Source: Tetradesmus obliquus
Taxonomy: Eukaryota; Chlorophyta; Chlorophyceae; Sphaeropleales; Scenedesmaceae
Reading direction: 5' to 3'
Assembly (NCBI GenBank): GCA_030272155.1
Contig: CP126192.1
Location: forward strand, 2,700,501-2,764,500
Length of the DNA stretch: 64,000 nucleotides
Numbering within the stretch: the stretch's first letter is position 1; each line of letters opens with the position of its first letter. The position numbers and the translations under genes are program-made. Of this stretch, positions 33,215-44,757 are shown piece by piece. The notes below the pieces were generated by a model, which saw only the letters and a program-made list of their open reading frames with translations, made no database searches and was not told the DNA's origin.

Positions 33215-36200
33215 ATGAGTAGCAGCAGGTCCTACATATGTGCTCCTTCAACCTGGCACGGAGCAGCAGCAGCAGTGCCAGCACAGGCAGCACGTAGCTC
33301 CGCTGCCTCATGCAGCAGTACTTCTGCACGAAGCAGAAAGGGCCGCAAAGCAGCAAAAAGGATGCGCAGGAACATGACGTACCTGCAGCAGTCCGAAAAT
33401 TGGCTGCAGCAGAAGGACAGCGCACTTGCCACGGAAGGTGTGTCGTGGACCAAGCTGGGGTGCTTGCGGCATGCATGACCTGCCAGCATTTGCCCTCAGT
33501 GTTGCCATGCAGCATTTCATTGCTTCCAGGTGTCAACTGCCAGAGGGAACAGCGCACAGCAGCGCCGCCATAGCTGTCGGCCAAGCAGCAGTGCATGCTG
33601 TGGTTGCTCTGCTACTGCTGCTCCGTGACGCTGTAATCGCACGTGATTCCATTCTAGGTAACTGCTATATCAACCAAGCTCACACTGCAGCATCCGTCTG
33701 GCGTGCTCTGCCCCCGTATGCCTGCTTGTCTGGCTGTGCGCCCATGGTCCTTGCTGCTGCATGTGTTGACTGGCTGACCTGTCAGAGGAGCTGCTGCTGA
33801 AGAGGCAGGTGTGGGTCACGTGCCTGCGCTCTAGCACCACAGCGGCCGAGGTGGAGGGTGAATTCAGCAAGTATGGCAAAGTGCAGCAGGTGCAGCTACA
33901 GCGGAAAGCCGACAACGGCCTCCGTGCATTCGCCAACCTACTGGAAGGCATCAGCCGCTCTGGCCTCTTAGGTTTGAGCGACACCATTGGAAGCAGCTGC
34001 AGCAGCAGTATTGCCAAGCAGAAGCCTCCACCACTGCCACGTGCAGTTGTAGAGTTTGAACATGCAGCGGGAGCAGCGGCGGCGCTCGCAGCTCGCCAGC
34101 AAGTGTCAATTTTCTCTGGCAGGAACGGCCAGCGCAGCTCTGCAGTACAGCTGGTGCTGCCGGCAGCTGGCATAGGCCACCTGAAGCAGCCTTGCACATG
34201 CCGCATGTACAAGAGGCCATGCACGTGCCCAGGCTACGTCAAGTGAGTGACGTTGGCTGCATGCAAGACATCACTGCAAGTGCAGCATCTGATGATGCTG
34301 TGCAGGCAGTGCACTGTGGCCAAGACATGGCGCAATGAAACCCCGCGTTGCGCACATTGAGGTGCAGGCACTGTGCACTCCTGCCAGCACTTCACACATG
34401 GGTGCAGCACTTTCTTTGCATCATGCACAACGCTCACTTGTCCTGCTTTGCTCAACCTGTCTCCTCTCTGCTGCTGCTGTCTCCGCTTTTATTTACCTGG
34501 CCATGCGCCGCCTGCCTGCAGGGTGGCGCCCAACCGCCCTACCAGGCACCAGTCCTACCACCGCGGCGGAGCAGGCCAGCACGTGCTGTCTGCCACGCGG
34601 CTTTAGCTGGGCAGCTCAGGGCCTGATGGAGACAGCATCATCACAGAGCTGGACATGGCCACCACATGCAGCGTAAGATTTAGATGTTTGGCTTATTTGC
34701 TTGCAGTTGCAGAAACGGCTGTTGTGCAGCTTGAAGGGCATTCAAAAGTGCAGTCTGCTGATGCAGCAATGTGGCCAGGAGGGTGACAACAACAAAATGT
34801 GATCGACCTGCTGTGGCTCATACCATCTAAGATGGTGCCAGGACCCGCATGTAAGCATCCGCTCTACAAAAAATCAAGCAACAACATACGGTTAACTTTA
34901 CTGTTTGTTTCCTGTTTGCTGCTCGTGAAGGTCACCATTGACTTGCAACAGCGCTGCCTGACAGTTGAGGCTCCCTTCAACACACCCACTGGCCCCGAGC
35001 ACCTGCTGGTCATCATGTTCAGGTGTAGCAGTAGATGGCAGGACTCCTATGCAGGACAGCAGCACCTGCCAAGCAGAACTGCCAGCAAGTGTGCCGCATG
35101 CTCATATGCTGCTGAGTAGCACTGCGGTTCCAATGTAGCTGCACTTTAGCACACAGCCAGCAGACAGAGGCAGCACGCGCCATCAAAGCATGGCGCATCT
35201 TGCACGGTTGGCAGTCCTTGGGTGCTTCAGCATGTTCTACAGTATGTGGGCATGGGCGGGACAGTGCAGCTGTGCTTGCATGGTACCTGGGCACGCCATG
35301 GCGTGCACGCTGACAAAGGCAGGAACCAGCGGCATATAGCGTGCATGTGCCGTGGCTGCCAACAGTCGGGGCTCATGTGCCGTCAAACTGTAAGCAGGTC
35401 TTGTTGTGGTTTTGTGCTGCTCCTGTTGCTGCTGCAGGCACCTGCGCCGCAGCCTGCTGGTCAACCCCCAGACGCATAGCATCACCTTCACTGTGTGCCA
35501 GCCCCCCAAGGTGCTGTGCAAGGTGCCGGAGCGCCCTCTGATGTTTGGCCTGGGCCCTGACAATGGCCCTGAATGGGAGGTGGCCATGGACCCGACTGCA
35601 GCAGATCTGACCTGTCTGGGCAGCGCAGGGGTTGTTGCTGGCATGCCACAGGCTGTAGGTGGTGGGCTTGCAGGAGCGCATGGTGAGCTGGGCAGGTGCA
35701 CCTGGTTCAGTGTGCGGCTGGCGGCAGCAGCAATGGATGGTGAGGGGGAAGCAGAGCGCAGGGCGTAGCACGTGCACAGCGGACACTCACTACATGGCAC
35801 CCCTTGGAAGTGATTCTTATACCTCAAAGCATGCAATGCAGCTGGAGTTGCATAACAATACACACGGCGTGTAATAGCCTAGGCAACCGCCTCTCCCTGC
35901 AACTGCATCTGCCAACCTTTGCTGATGCACCTGCTTTGTCGTGCTGCGCTGCAGCGCTGTCTCCTGGCAGCAAGCTGTGGAAGAAGCTGCGCAGCTTCAA
36001 GCTGCTGGCGGCAGCAGGCCAGGCACAGCAGCAGCAGCAGCAGCAGCAGCAGGCGGTACTCAGCAAGGAGCACTGGGAGGGTCTGCATGGGGCCTGCGCG
36101 CTGCCCCACATGCTGCAGGAGCTGGACTTTGACGTGGGGTACCATGTGAGCACAATTTTCCAACCCTTTCATAGGGCCTTGTGGCAGTTGTTGTGAGTAA

Positions 36201-39200
36201 GATGCATGGCAGAATGTCGATCCCACAGCACCTACTGGAGAGGGTTGTGTCGGGCTCTCGAGGTGTCGTTTCTTACACGCATTGCTGCAGTTGGCACAGC
36301 TAAGCATGCTGCAAGCGGCAGCAGGTGCATAGGGCATGTCCCCATTTGATGTCGCCAAACACCGTGTTATGCTGCTGGTGCTGCAGGTGGTGCTGCTGCT
36401 CTCCTTTGGAGTGGCCTCCATGTGGCAAGCCAGCACCCCTGCGTTCCAGCAGCTGCTGCAGCAGCAGCACCCAGCAGCTGCATCCCAGGCCCTGGCTGAG
36501 CTGGCCAGCAGTGCGGTGCCTATCAGGGACCTGGAGGCGGCACTGCAGCAGCAGCTGGAGGGCCTGGCTGACAAGGCAGCAGGCCAGGCGGCAGCAGCAA
36601 CAGCAGCAGCCACCCAGCGCTGCTCGGTAAGTCATACTGCGTTGTCTAGTAGCCTAACGCAGGGTATAGTGATTGGGTGGTATGGCAGACTAACAGCATA
36701 TATTTGACCTTTTGCAGGTGCTGCGTGTGCATGTGACCATCACGCGCGTGAAGTACCTGCGCCCCGAGCCAGAGAGCGGCAACAGAGTCATCCGCCACTT
36801 CAGCAGCCAGGAGGCGGTTGACAGGTGCGTGTATACATCCTTGCTACAACAGCACGGCAAGCACCTGCTGTGCATACACTGCTGTGGCACACCCTAGCAG
36901 AATTTTCACAGAATTGCTTGCAGCACCACCATTGGCAACTGCGGTTACTGCAACTGCTGCTGCTTGTTGGGTTTCTATCCTGCTGCTGCTGCCGCTCCTG
37001 TCATGCAGCTCCAGCCTCCCGCACCATCTGCGCTGCCTGTCTGGCCTGGTCATCAGCGACAGCCACTTCCTGCGCGTCAGCTTTGGTGATGAGCATGGTG
37101 ACAGGCTGTGGGGCAGCAGCCAGGAGCCACTGGAGGACTTCTACAGCCTCATGGGAGCAGTGCTGCAGCAGGGTGAGGCAACAAATAGACCCAATTGCCA
37201 CTGTTGAGCAGCAGCAGTGGTGGTGGCTGCATGCGCAGCACATCAAACCTAGGCGCTGGATGGAGACTAGCGTTTTGTAATAATGTAGGTGCAAGGATGC
37301 GGTGCCGGCAGGCTGCAGGACTGCCAGCAGCATGCCACAGGGCCGGCACAACAGATTGCCATCAAGCAGCAGGTCGCAGCCTACAGGCTGCTGGAAGCAG
37401 CGGTTGAGTTCACCTTCTGCCCTCGCTGCTGCTGCTGCTGCTACTGCTGCTGCTGCTGCTGCTGCTGCCGCCGCAGGTGTGTGGGTGAATGGCCGCTTCT
37501 ACGCATACCTGGCCTACTCAAGCAGCCAGCTGAAGGTGGGACGTGCAGCGCAGGCGGAGGCGGCGGCCCGCACAAGGCAGCGCAGCAGCAGCAGCAGCAG
37601 CAGCACGATACATCATACTTTGTGTAACACTTTGGTGAACTTGTACTTGGTAGTTGGTCTAACTGCCTTAGGGCTGAGTGCCATGACCGCCCTCATATTA
37701 TCAAACCACAACACTGTGTTTGGCTAAGACCGCATTTCTGCCATTATCCATGCAGACGTGGTCCTGCTAGTTTGTGGCCGACCCCCTGCAAGGCCAGCCG
37801 GGCGCTGCTGGTGCTGCTGTGCTGGCTGATGTGCTGCGGCACTGGATGGGGGACGCGCTGGACAAAGAGAAGGTGCACACCAAGTGTGCGGCGCGCCTGG
37901 GGCAGTGCTTCTCCTCTACTGTGGATGCAGCAGAGGTGCAGCAGCACCAGTTGGTGAGTGCAACGTGGTTTGCTCAACAGCGTCCGACTGCTTGATGTAA
38001 AGTGTCAGACCCTGCCTTTGTGAACCCAGCTAGTGCGGGTTGGACTGCAGCATGATTGTCAAAAGCGCTTGCTGCTTGAACGCTTTTTTCTAAGCGTGGC
38101 GTGGATGGTTGTCAGCAGCTTGTGCATTTCATCGAACATGTGAGCTGTCAGCTGCTAAACGTCTGGAATGCTGGACCCACTCTGCTGCTGCTGCCCTGCA
38201 GGGCCAGCTTGATGATGTGCAGCGCAATGACTACTGCTTCAGTGATGGCGTGGGAGTCATCTCCCCGCTGCTGCTGCAGGAGGTGCTGGGGGAGGTGCCT
38301 TTTGCACCCAAGGGCGCGGCAGCGGCACCTGTCAGCGCAATACAGGTGCACCGACTTTGACAATCAGCACAACTTTGTTTGCTGACTGAATGGCGAGTCC
38401 TGCTGCACCACTTGAGTAGTCCAGAGTAACAGTTGGAACGGTTACAAGTGCTGCGGGCAACCAGCACCAGCTTTTGGAAAGAGCAACTCAACATGAGTTG
38501 CTGAAGGCGGACGGCGGCCAGGAAACTATGCGCTGTGTGGTGCGCTGCACATGCAGATCCGCTATGGTGGTGCCAAGGCCGTGCTGTCGCGCTGCTCAGC
38601 ACTGCGCGGCCGCCAGCTGCAGCTGCGGCCCAGCCAGCTCAAGTTCAGCAGCAGCCACCCGCAGCTGGAGGTGTGCAGTGTGGCTGCCTGGCTGCCCGCC
38701 TACCTCAACAGGCAGATCATTGCCATGATGGCGCACAACGGCGTGCCGGCTGAGGTGCGCGGTCTGGGGGCCCCAGCTGTAAGCTGTTTTTAACAGAAAT
38801 ATAAACAGCAATTTCGCACTGGGTGTGCTAACACTTTGAGTGTCGCAAACATGTTCATTTTGCACGATGCCGATGCCAGTTGCCGGCAGCAGCATGGCCA
38901 TCCATGGCAGGCCTACTCGCGCAATTTGCTTCACTTACACAGCACCAGCAGCCATACTCAAAAAGAAGCACAAAGATTCACGGACACAGCTCTCTGCTGC
39001 TTGCCGCAGGCCTTCCTGGCCAAGCTGGAGGCCTGCCTGGATGACCTGGCAGCCATGTGCAGCAGCACACAGCAGGCACTGCATGTGCTGCCACACCTGG
39101 GGGCCATTGAGCTGGGTGAGGGGCAGCCAGCCTGCCAGGCTAGCGGCACCACTGCACTGCGCGCAGGCTGTGTTGCTACTGTGCAGTGGTACAGAGCCTG

Positions 39201-42200
39201 CGACACGCACCGCAACCGTGCAGAGATGTGCCCATGCATCAAATACTTGATGCTGCCTGCTTTGCAGACATCTGCCGAGGCCAAAGCAGGTTACATTTGC
39301 AGGGTTATCCCTGCCAAGTAATTCATCAGCAATTGTGCTTTGTGTAGCAGCACGGACTTTGCAAAACATACACTGCTGCTGCTACTTCTGCTGTAATTGC
39401 TGCAGGCGCTCATGCTGCAATGCTGAGCATGTTGGCTGTGGCTGATACCTGCGGCCTGCCGCTGGACCCGCTGCCGGACAGCTGCCTGAGAGCTGTCGCA
39501 CGCTGGCAGGTGCGGGCAGCAGCAGCAGGCAGCAGCCACACACTACACATTGTGTGGTACAGCGAAGCGCACACGCTGCAGTGTTTGCTCTGTAAAAGAC
39601 AGCGCCTGCTCTCCACGCATGCTCAGGCAATGTGCACAGGCAGCCATGGCGCATCCATGCATGTGAGCTGCCCGGCGGCTGTTGTCTGCCTCTCTCTTTT
39701 ACATTATCATATGCTGCTTGCTGCCAGGTGACCGACTTGCGTGCCAAGACGCGGCTGCTGGTGCAGCAGGGAGCCACGCTGGTGGGCGTGCTGGATGAGA
39801 CTGGGGCGCTGCAGGAGGGGCAGGTCTTCGTGCAGGTGCGGCGGTGAACTGGTGTGCAGTGGTATGCTTCCAGTTGCATCTTGCTCAGTCTTGCAACAAC
39901 CACTGACTGTCAGCTTGACAACAGCTCGTCCTACTGTGCAGTACCTGCAAACTGCTGCAGTGTCCTGCGCATGTGCCTGCCAATCATGCTGCCACACACC
40001 TTATGGGTCTGAAGAATGCCTGCTGCTGCAGGTGCAGTCCCGCACCATGTCAGCACCTGCAGTGGTGACTGGCCCAGTGGTGCTGGCCAAGAGCCCCGTG
40101 GCCCACATGGGTGATGTGCGGCGAGTGGAGGCTGTAGCCCCACCCGGCAGTGCGGGACAGCGCCTTGCAGCGGACTATGTGAACGTGGTGGTGTTCAGCC
40201 AGCAGGTGCAGCGCCCGCTGCCCAACATGCTGAGCGGGTCTGACCTGGTGAGGCTGCAGGGTGTGGTTCTTCTTCTGTGCATGTCAGGGTTGAGTTCAGC
40301 CTTGGAATGCTGTTGTGAGAGCTGGCTCCGTGACTGTGCAGCAAATCGCAGGCAAAGTTGAGCATGCAATTGCGACGCCTGTATTTGGCTGGCTGCTTTG
40401 ATTGCTCACAATGTTGTTATGCCTGCTGCACACGCTGCAGGATGGTGACCAGTATGTTGTGCTGTGGGACGAGCAGCTGCTGCAGCCGCGCAACTCCCCA
40501 GCGCAGGACTACACAGCAGCGCCGCCAGACCAGGTGGGGCTGCTGCTCAGCTGCCCAACTGTTGCCTTGTCGATCGGTTCAGAGCTGCCCTTAATCGCAG
40601 CTTATGCCGCATAAGTTATGCGTTATACAAGCAATGCAAATCAGCACTCTGGCACCGCTTGACGCGTCACAGCGCGCAATCACAGTTGACAGACCTGCTC
40701 GGTGGGTTGGTGTTGCTCCCAATGCACTACCACCATGTGTTGTTTTTGTACCTTCCGACATTGCACGCATCATGGCTGCAATGCCAACCCTGCATCGCGC
40801 TTCAATGCAGGTTGACAAGGTGACGCCGAAGCACCTGCAGCAGCACTTTGTCGACTTTGCGCGCAACGACAACCTCGGGGTCATCTCCACCTGGCTGCTG
40901 GCCCAGGCTGATGCACAGGGCCCTGACTCCCCGGATTGCCAGAAGCTGGCTGCGCTGCACTCCACTGCTGTGGACTTTCCCAAGACTGGCAGGCCTGCGC
41001 AGCTGAACATCGACCTGGTGAGAGGCGTTGTGTGCTGCCTGCGTGTCCCAGCTACAAGTTGCAAGTCCTACGCATCGGAAGCAGGCAAGCCTGCTTGAAC
41101 CTATGCTCTTCCGCACGTAAGTTAGAGAAGGACAAGGCCATGCGTGTCTCGGTGTCTGTTGCGGTGTTCCCTTCTTGTGTTGAAAACCACGCAACACAGC
41201 ACAGGCCCGAGCACGCTTGCACAGCCAACCGTACACTTACTTACTAACATGTGCTTGTTGTAGGGCTTTTGGTTCACTGCAAATACATGCTGCACTGTCT
41301 GGTGCTGCTCCTGCTGCTGTAACTCCACCTGCATATGCCGCACAGCTACCCTCACTTCATGGAGCGCAAAGACAGGCCCAGCTACGAGTCCACCACAGTG
41401 CTGGGCCAGATGTACGATAGGGGCTGGCTCACCCCATCACCAAGCAGCTGCTGGAGGCAGATGCTGCAGCAAACCTTGCAGCCAACAACAGCAGCAGCAA
41501 AAAGCAGCAGCTGCACTGGCCAGAGCAGCTGCTGCAGGTGCCTGGGCTGGGCAGTAGCTGGCAGCTGCTGCTGGCTGATGCGCAGCAGCACTGTGCTGTG
41601 TTTGACCGGGAGCTAGTGGCGCTGATGAACCACTGGGCGGTGTACGACGTGGGTGAGTGTGACGCTCAGGCCTTGCAGGTACATGCACGGTATGCAAGAA
41701 CTGTGTGTGCAGATTACTCTTGCAAGCAAGTGCAGTAGAGCATTGTAAGGGAGGGGCCTGAGGGACAAATGGGTTTTGCTGCGATGCTGTCACCAAGCAT
41801 CCTTGTCGCCTCCAAGAAGCATGATGTCCCCTTGACCTCAGGCACTGGGTGATGCCATGACGATTCATCACACTCCTTGATGAACCACTGCATTCTGTTC
41901 CTGCGCTGCAGGCGAGCTGCTGACCGGCTGCCTGCGGCGGCTGCAGCGCCGGCAGGGCCAGCAGCACCACGCCTCACAGCAGCGCGACACGCTGCAGCGC
42001 GAGCTGCGGGAGCTTTTTGGAGGGGCGCGACGGCGCTACCTGACACAGGTGCTGCAGCTGCAGGATGCTGCTGCTGCTGCTGCTGCTGCTGGGCAGCTGC
42101 AGATGCCAGGTGCTAGCGTCTATGAGGGCATGACACTGAGAACTCTGGAGGGTCTGGTTTCAGAGTGGGCTGCTGCTGCTGGTGATGGCAATGTTGGGAG

Positions 42201-42537
42201 TGATGTGAGGCTGCAGCTTGCGGCAGCATACCTGGTGGTGGCCCACAAGTGGCTGGTGAAGCAGCAGGCAGCAGCAGCAGCAGCAGCTGGAGGTCGCAGT
42301 GCTCCAGGGCCAGCAGGCTTTGTGTCTGATGATGAATCCAGCGGAGATGAGAGCTCTGAAGACGATGAAGACGGCGGGTGGCAAGACTGGTTCAAAGAAG
42401 AGGAGGAAACAGAGGGCCAGCTGCAGCAGCAGTATGGCTGGAGTAAGGGCAAGGAGGTGTCTCGTTTGGTGCGGCTGTGCTTCCAGTGGGTGGTGCACCG
42501 GGAGCTTGCAGAGCTGGCGGATGAGCTGGGCGGCTAG
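33215..42537 (+). CDS. RDR: Eukaryotic RNA-dependent RNA polymerase (RDR, DLDGD class)
   Basis: About 21 exons: 33215-33437, 33786-34242, 34615-34672, 34931-35022, 35438-35739, 35955-36145, 36387-36626, 36718-36824, 37009-37172, 37477-37535, 37771-37953, 38202-38345, 38557-38754, 39010-39115, 39406-39509, 39728-39835, 40032-40247, 40441-40533, 40811-41017, 41346-41652 and 41912-42537. About 1,400 residues. Cellular RDRs copy single-stranded RNA to double-stranded RNA for Dicer. Landmarks: RRM-like N-terminus (VWVTCLRSST, near 78); CFSDGVGVIS; IRYGGAKAVL; AYLNRQIIAMM; QGATLVGVLDETG; and the catalytic loop SGSDLDGDQY with DLDGD at about 983-987, split by an intron. STAVDFPKTG follows. Order and spacing match plant RDR1/2/6. 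Phases agree through exon 19. Three weak points are an unclear exon 19-20 join, an apparent 1-nt frameshift near 41420 and an in-frame TAG just before exon 11. Exon 1 is the least certain. Confidence 0.85.
41051..41139 (+). repeat. Dispersed repeat, copy 1 (in RDR intron 19)
   Basis: About 89 bases, running from GCTACAAGTTGCAAGTCC to TTAGAGAAGGACAAGG, recur in inverted orientation at 43741-43830 with roughly 85 percent identity by eye. It lies just after the RDR exon 19 donor. Confidence 0.8.
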
Positions 42538-43120
42538 ATCACTGACTCGATGGAGCACGGAATGCATTGTTTTGGTCATGCAGCATCATCTGCAGACGTG
42601 CGCGGCTTATGTTGAGACCCAAGTGCCACGGTGCGCTGCATATGGTCCTGCACATCAAAGTTTCATGTTTTTGCTACCGTAGCAGTGATGGCATTGGGTG
42701 ACAAGGCTTCAGGACGCAGTAGGGTGCCACTTGGAGTTGGTGCTGCATGCAAGTGCGCACCTATGAAGGCAGCCTCTGCTGCAGTGCACAGAGCCCTCTC
42801 AGAGCACCAGATTTTACTACATACTGCAACTCATGATTGTGGTGTTACAGGGTATGGCACACATCACCTTTGTGCTTTATGGGGTGATTTAGGTATATGC
42901 TGCTCATATTTTATGCAAGTAATGATGTAGATGGATTATGCGCTATGCAACAAGCATACCGCAGTGTCTGCTGCAGTTCGTATTGCCAAACATATTCAAC
43001 TCATCTCCATCCAGTCTGCTTCAAAAACATGATGCGTATGCATCCCACGCTACTGTTGTACAACAAAATACCCGTATGCGTTCATACATCTTGCATTTGA
43101 GAGTCCCTCGTGGCAGGGCC
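42538..43120. other. Convergent 3' UTRs of RDR and the small secreted-protein gene
   Basis: The 583 bases between the two stop codons contain a minus-strand TGTAA. I see no plus-strand TGTAA for RDR here. No gene is supported. Confidence 0.5.
42845..42849 (-). terminator. TGTAA polyadenylation signal of the small secreted-protein gene
   Basis: Minus-strand TGTAA about 270 bases past the stop at 43121. Confidence 0.4.
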
Positions 43121-43561
43121 CTAAGGAGCTGGCTGTGCATCAGCAGCAGCAGCAGCAGCAGCAGGCTCTACAGGCTGGGGGTTCACAGGCACATGTATGG
43201 TCTCTGTTGGCTGTGGTGCTACTGCTGCTACTGTCTCCCCAGCAGGTGCAGTGGTTGGCTGGGCTGGCTGTGTATCAAGGGTTGTGGCTGGACCAGCAAC
43301 ACCTGCTGGTTGTGCGACATCAATGCCTGCTGTTGGCTGTGCCTGTGCCTGTGCTGTGGCCGGATCAACAGCAGCAGCTGCATTGGTGGCGCCTGCTGCC
43401 GCGGGGTCTGTGGGCGCACCCTGCAGCTGGCTGCCACCCACCCAGGAGTCCCATCTGTCAAAATGGCCCCATGGGTCGCTGGGGCCGTACCAGTAGCCGC
43501 CTCCCCTGTAGTAGCCGCCACGGCCGTACCAGCCACCCCTGTCAGTGCATTACACAAAGGC

Positions 43562-43603
<42 letters not shown>

Positions 43604-44757
43604 AGTGCGTGAGTGTGACAGCGTGCAGTGCCTGGCATTTGTACACGGCTGATTGACACTGCAGCTGGACTGGGCACTGCTGGTGGCTGCTAGTAGGATG
43701 GGAATGAGTTCTTTTGATAGAGCTCTCAGGCCCCGGCCTGTCTTTGTCCTTCTCTAATTTACGCACGGAAGAGCATAGGCTCAAGCAGGCTTGCCTGCCT
43801 CCGACACGTAGGACGTGTAACTTGTAACTTGTAACTGGTGGCTGCATGTGGAGACACAGCACCGCATGCATCGGGTTACGTATGGTTGTTTCTGATCCAG
43901 TACAGTGCCACTAGCTGTTCATGTGCGCGTTTTTGCTGCCTTCATGACACCCCACGTGTGGCCTGGTGGCTTTTCAGGGACTGATGCTTGAGCATGCAAG
44001 GAGCTTGTTTTAAACCGGCAGCAATGCTGCTGCAGGCTTTCCCGCATGCTCACCAGCGGTCCCAGGCAGGTGCTGCCTGCTGGCCCTGAGCTGCCTGAGG
44101 TACCATGTCAGCAGCCACTGCCGGTGCTGCGCCAGCAGCAGCCCCAGCAGGCATCTGCTCTGTTGCTGGCTGACTGGCAGCAGGCTGTGCTTCCGTCTGA
44201 ACTGGGGGCTGAGCTGTAGTGACGGCCCCAGGTGCAGCTTCAGCTGCATATGCATGAGAACGGCAGAACGTGGACAACATAACAGGTGACGGTGGTTGCA
44301 TGGGCTGTGTTGCTAGTGTCTCAGGGGCAGAGCAGGGTGCAGCAGTGCTGTGCCCTGTAACACGAGCAATGAGCATTCAAACTTGCTGGATCTTTTGTAG
44401 CCACACGGCGTGGATTGTGCACAAGCCCAGCAGCAGCTGAGATGGCTCACCTAGCATGCGCCGAGATGTCATGGATCTGGCATCAGCATACGCTGCATGC
44501 AGTGTACATGCAGGAACAGGACAATAGCAGTGTGTCAGAGGCGCTGCGTGCAAATGGAACTGTGGTGAGCAACGTGCAACATGGGATTCAACAAAACACA
44601 AGACTGTAGCTGGCCACAAAAGGGTCTGCTGCTAGCAAAACGCAGCAGCTAGCTGCAGGCAGCAGGCCCACGAGGCGCCTGCAGGACAGGGGCCAAGCTG
44701 ACCACACGTACCCACGGCAGCGCAACTGATGCACAGCAGCAGGCAAACCCGCTGCAT
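43121..44757 (-). CDS. Small secreted Ala/Pro/Thr-rich protein with a Gly/Tyr segment
   Basis: Four exons close in frame to 268 residues: 44757-44712, 44492-44451, 44354-44054 and 43538-43121. Residues 1-16 (MQRVCLLLCISCAAVG) are a typical hydrophobic signal peptide. A short basic piece (RSMTSRRML) follows, then a long Ala/Pro/Gln/Thr-rich stretch. A compact Gly/Tyr/Trp segment near 128-155 (GGWYGRGGYYRGGGYWYG) comes next, and then a second Ala/Pro/Thr-rich tail with Val-Asn-Pro and Gln-Pro motifs. There are few cysteines and no catalytic motif. I infer an extracellular or cell-wall structural protein; the family is not recognised. Exons 1 and 2 are short and were chosen because their phases match and exon 1 gives a signal peptide. 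Confidence 0.65.
43741..43830 (-). repeat. Dispersed repeat, copy 2 (in an intron of the secreted-protein gene)
   Basis: Inverted copy of 41051-41139. Its plus-strand right end carries three tandem CTTGTAA-like units (43813-43835). It lies in the last intron (43539-44053). Confidence 0.8.

Noticed and set aside
33426..33800. Extra RDR exon encoding VGQAAVHAVVALLLLLRDAV
   Set aside because: A phase-compatible exon (about 33551-33656) can be drawn, but it has no similarity to RDR N-termini. Direct joining of exon 1 to 33786 is simpler.
34508..34610. Segment VAPNRPTRHQSYHRGGAG as an RDR exon
   Set aside because: It is in phase with exon 2 but runs into TAG before the conserved continuation. 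The acceptor at 34614 gives an uninterrupted frame.
33215..42537. RDR as a viral polymerase or viral insertion
   Set aside because: The motif is the DLDGD loop of cellular two-barrel RDRs, not the GDD of RNA-virus polymerases. The gene has many host-type introns.
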